Shown piece after piece: positions 61,631 to 64,000 of a DNA stretch of 64,000 nt. Within the stretch, counting starts at the first letter, position 1. Each line of letters starts with the position of its first letter. Origin of the DNA: Umezawaea endophytica (GTDB taxonomy: Bacteria > Actinomycetota > Actinomycetes > Mycobacteriales > Pseudonocardiaceae); contig NZ_JANYMP010000008.1 of assembly GCF_025061645.1 (NCBI RefSeq), positions 14,680 through 78,679 of the forward strand, in the 5' to 3' direction. Under the pieces are notes generated by a model. The model had not been told where the DNA came from, ran no database searches, and saw nothing but the letters and a program-made list of their open reading frames with translations. A program made the translations under genes and the position numbers.

Positions 61631-62628
61631 CAGCTCTTCGCCTCCTCGGAGTTCGCGGCGCGGAGCTGGCGGATCAGGATCGCGGTGAAGGCGAAGGACA
61701 CGACGAACAGCACCACGGCCATCGCCGACGCGTAACCCATGTGGTATGCCCGGAAACCCTGCTGGTAGAGCCAGATCGGGAACGTCAGCGTCGAGTTGTT
61801 GGGGTAGCCCATGATCTGGCTGTTGCCGACCAGGCTGGCCGACCCCGACGCCACCGACCCGGCGACGACCGCCTGGGTGAAGTACTGGAGGGCGAAGATC
61901 ACCGAGTTCACCACGCCGAACAGCAGCACGGGCGCGATGGTCGGGAGCGTGATCTTCCGGAACTGCATCCACGGGCCGGCGCCGTCGAGCTGCGCGGCCT
62001 CGTAGAGGTCCTTGGGGACGTCCAGGATCGCGGCCAGGATGATGATCATGATCTCGCCGGAGCCCCACAGGGTGAGCAGCGTCAGCGCGGGCTTCGACAG
62101 GGCCGGGTCGTTGAACCACAGCGGACCGTCGATGCCGAACCAGCCGAGCACGGTGTTCACCGGACCGGTGCCGGGGTTGAACACGAAGACGAATGTCAGC
62201 GTGGCCGCGACCGGCGGGATCAGCGAAGGCAGGTAGCAGAGCGTGCGGAGCAGGCTGTTGCCCGTGGTGACGCGCGCCAGGATCGAGGCGACACCGAGTC
62301 CGAACGCGACCCGCAGGACCGTGATGACCACGACCAGCCACAGCGTGTTCGCCGCGGCCGTCTTGACCACCGGGTCGCCGGTGAACAGGTACACGAAGTT
62401 GCGGAGGCCGACGAAGTCGGCGGTGTCGAGCCCGTTGTAGTTGGTCAGCGAGAAGTAGACCGTCGCCAACAACGGGTAGACGAAGAAGACCGCGACGCCG
62501 ATCGCCCACGGCGCCAGGAAGAGGATCACCCACTTGCGGTTGCGGCCGCGGACCCGAGCCCGCCCCCTGGTGGGGGCGGGACGGGTGGTCGCGGGCTCCG
62601 CTGTCCGACCAGCCAGGGTCGTGGTCAC
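61630..62628 (-). CDS. Carbohydrate ABC transporter permease (MalF-type)
   Basis: This 332-aa permease has a basic Arg-rich N-terminal tail, six helices and the EAA loop YEAAQLDGAGPWMQFRKITLP. It starts with GTG 62628, 10 bp after the binding-protein gene. It partners the second permease downstream. Confidence 0.88.
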   Translation of the reverse strand: MTTTLAGRTAEPATTRPAPTRGRARVRGRNRKWVILFLAPWAIGVAVFFVYPLLATVYFSLTNYNGLDTADFVGLRNFVYLFTGDPVVKTAAANTLWLVVVITVLRVAFGLGVASILARVTTGNSLLRTLCYLPSLIPPVAATLTFVFVFNPGTGPVNTVLGWFGIDGPLWFNDPALSKPALTLLTLWGSGEIMIIILAAILDVPKDLYEAAQLDGAGPWMQFRKITLPTIAPVLLFGVVNSVIFALQYFTQAVVAGSVASGSASLVGNSQIMGYPNNSTLTFPIWLYQQGFRAYHMGYASAMAVVLFVVSFAFTAILIRQLRAANSEEAKS

Positions 62629-62638
62629 GGTGCCCGCC

Positions 62639-63979
62639 CTACTTGCCGAGTGCCTTGGCGTCGTCGATCTGCTTGTCCAGCGTGGTCAGGCCGCCGCCGA
62701 GGTCGGTGTTGGAGCCGGACTGCCAGGCCTCGCCGAAGTCGGACACGATCTTGAGGTACTGGTCGCCGATGGTGCTGGCGGGGTTGGACGTCAGGTTCTT
62801 GTTCTGGAAGGCGTCCAGGAACGGCTTGAACGTGTCGCCCAGCTTCAGGTCGGGGCTGCTCAGCGAGGTCTTGGTGCTGGGCACGTTGTGCAGGCCGTTC
62901 GCCAGGCCGACCAGCGCGTCGGTGTCGGACGTCAGGTACTTGATCAGGTCCCACGCCGCGCCGGGGTTCTTGGCGCCCTTGGGGATGCCGATGATCGTGC
63001 CGGTGGTGTAGCCGCCGCCGTAGTTCTCCGGTTTCGACGTCGGGAGCGCCGTCGTCCCGTAGTTCAGCGCGGGCGTCTGGTCGGCGAGGAACGCCGTGCG
63101 GTACTCGCCGTCGATCGCCATGGCGACCTTGCCCGCGTGGAAACCGTTGTCGGCGCTGTACTCCTGGCCGAGACCGGCGGTGAACTTCTGGAGGTTGTCC
63201 CAGCCGTAGAAGTCGATGAGCTCCTTCTGCCAGGTGAACATGTCCTTCCAGCCCTGGTCCTGGCCGAGGATGGACTTGCCGTCCTTGTCGATCCACTTGG
63301 CGCCGAACATCGTCGCCACGATCTGCGGCTTGAACGCGTAGAAGCCCATCTGGGGCAGGAAGCCCGCGACCTCGATGGAGCCGTCGGCGGCCTTGACGGT
63401 CGTCTTCTTGGCGAAGTCGAGCAGTTCGGCCGTGGTCTTCGGCGGGCTGGTCAGGCCTGCCTTCGCGAGCAGGTCCTTGTTGTAGTACAGGCCGTAGACG
63501 TCGGCCAGCATCGGCAGCGCGACCCGCTTGCCGTCGTACTCGGTGTAGTCGCGCACCGCCTGGGGGATGTCGTCCAGGTTGTACTTGTCCCGCTCGATGT
63601 ACGGCTTCAGGTCCTGCCACGCGCCGCTGGACGCGAACTGGCCGATGTTGTCCGTGGTGAACGAGATCGCCACGTCCGGCGGGTTGCCGCTGCGGATCGC
63701 CTGGGTGATCTTGTCGTCGTCCTGGCTGCCCTGGTTGTCGATCGTCACGTTCGGGTGCTTGGCGTGGTACTTGTCCAGCGCGTCCTTGACGAGACCCAGT
63801 TCGCGGTCGGCGAAGGCGCTCCAGACCTGGATGGTCACGGCCTGGTCGGAACTCGGGGCTTCGGCGGGGCCCGAGGCCGCGCCGCCGCCCGCGGTGCACG
63901 CGGCGGCCATGACGCCCGCCGTGGCGACGACGAGTGCTGACCGGAGGCGAAGCCGCGAACGGCCTGGCTTGGTGCGCAT
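62639..63979 (-). CDS. Sugar ABC transporter substrate-binding lipoprotein
   Basis: This 446-aa family-1 binding protein has a signal peptide (ALVVATAGVMAAAC, lipobox Cys near residue 29), a short Gly/Ala/Ser linker and the mature start VTIQVWSAFADRELG. VYGLYYNKDLLAKAGL is the usual hinge region. Downstream GH4 and amino-sugar kinase genes suggest a beta-linked or amino-sugar oligosaccharide, chitobiose-like, as ligand. ATG 63979 follows CAGGAGG. The promoter region lies beyond the window edge. Confidence 0.87.
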   Translation of the reverse strand: MRTKPGRSRLRLRSALVVATAGVMAAACTAGGGAASGPAEAPSSDQAVTIQVWSAFADRELGLVKDALDKYHAKHPNVTIDNQGSQDDDKITQAIRSGNPPDVAISFTTDNIGQFASSGAWQDLKPYIERDKYNLDDIPQAVRDYTEYDGKRVALPMLADVYGLYYNKDLLAKAGLTSPPKTTAELLDFAKKTTVKAADGSIEVAGFLPQMGFYAFKPQIVATMFGAKWIDKDGKSILGQDQGWKDMFTWQKELIDFYGWDNLQKFTAGLGQEYSADNGFHAGKVAMAIDGEYRTAFLADQTPALNYGTTALPTSKPENYGGGYTTGTIIGIPKGAKNPGAAWDLIKYLTSDTDALVGLANGLHNVPSTKTSLSSPDLKLGDTFKPFLDAFQNKNLTSNPASTIGDQYLKIVSDFGEAWQSGSNTDLGGGLTTLDKQIDDAKALGK

Positions 63980-64000
63980 TGGCCCTCCTGGGAGATTCAA

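Overview
The window is high-GC actinobacterial DNA. Gene content and protein sequences point to the Pseudonocardiaceae (a Saccharothrix/Lentzea/Actinosynnema-like organism): many GTG/TTG starts, coupled 1-4 nt gene overlaps, CarD, RadA, an MhuD-type haem oxygenase and an AfsR/SARP regulator. Two blocks correspond to the Mycobacterium tuberculosis Rv3579c-Rv3592 neighbourhood, but they are rearranged. One block (about 5.6-14.2 kb) holds mhuD, an Rv3591c-like hydrolase, mutY, a beta-carbonic anhydrase and an Rv3587c-like membrane protein. The other (30.1-37.9 kb) holds rlmB-cysS and ispF-ispD-carD, divergent from lpqE-radA. The disA gene that normally follows radA is absent from the window.

Layout. 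0-5 kb: an NTPase/repeat protein with an N-terminal RHIM-like amyloid motif, then an SDR and a MarR regulator whose promoters share a palindrome, and a membrane-anchored EEP hydrolase. 5-14 kb: Sir2-mhuD, a secreted M1 peptidase, hydrolases, the coupled DUF998-mutY-2H phosphoesterase genes, a CPBP protease and an HTH regulator. 14-21 kb: a LacI regulator, then a maltose-type import locus (malR divergent from malEFG, then an MsiK-type ATPase) with three matching operator candidates. 21-25 kb: znuA-znuC-znuB behind a Zur-like box, split by a decayed TnpB gene. 25-30 kb: a membrane diguanylate cyclase, two tiny ORFs ending NRDM, an MFS exporter and an orphan MBOAT acyltransferase.

38-44 kb: trehalose synthesis (otsA, and a fused OtsB-GH15 protein), a ThrE exporter and tRNA-Thr. 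44-51 kb: a deoxyribonucleotidase-like HAD behind a palindromic promoter, an aldo/keto reductase, and a two-component system divergent from a flavin electron-transfer operon (ferric-reductase-like protein, exported FMN-binding protein, ApbE flavin transferase). 51-58 kb: two TetR regulators, a candidate small RNA, an ADP-ribosylglycohydrolase, an AfsR/SARP regulator, an SGNH hydrolase and a small anchored protein. 58-64 kb: a second sugar operon on the minus strand (binding lipoprotein, two permeases, GH4 phospho-glycosidase, BadF-type amino-sugar kinase). It has no ATPase of its own and probably shares the MsiK-type one.

The least explained structures are non-coding: a three-hairpin array with an invariant loop and compensating stems (58.2-58.4 kb), a 119-nt palindromic element present twice in opposite orientation (12.6 and 29.9 kb), and the paired NRDM mini-ORFs (26.6-26.8 kb). 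No rRNA genes, CRISPR arrays or intact transposons were seen.
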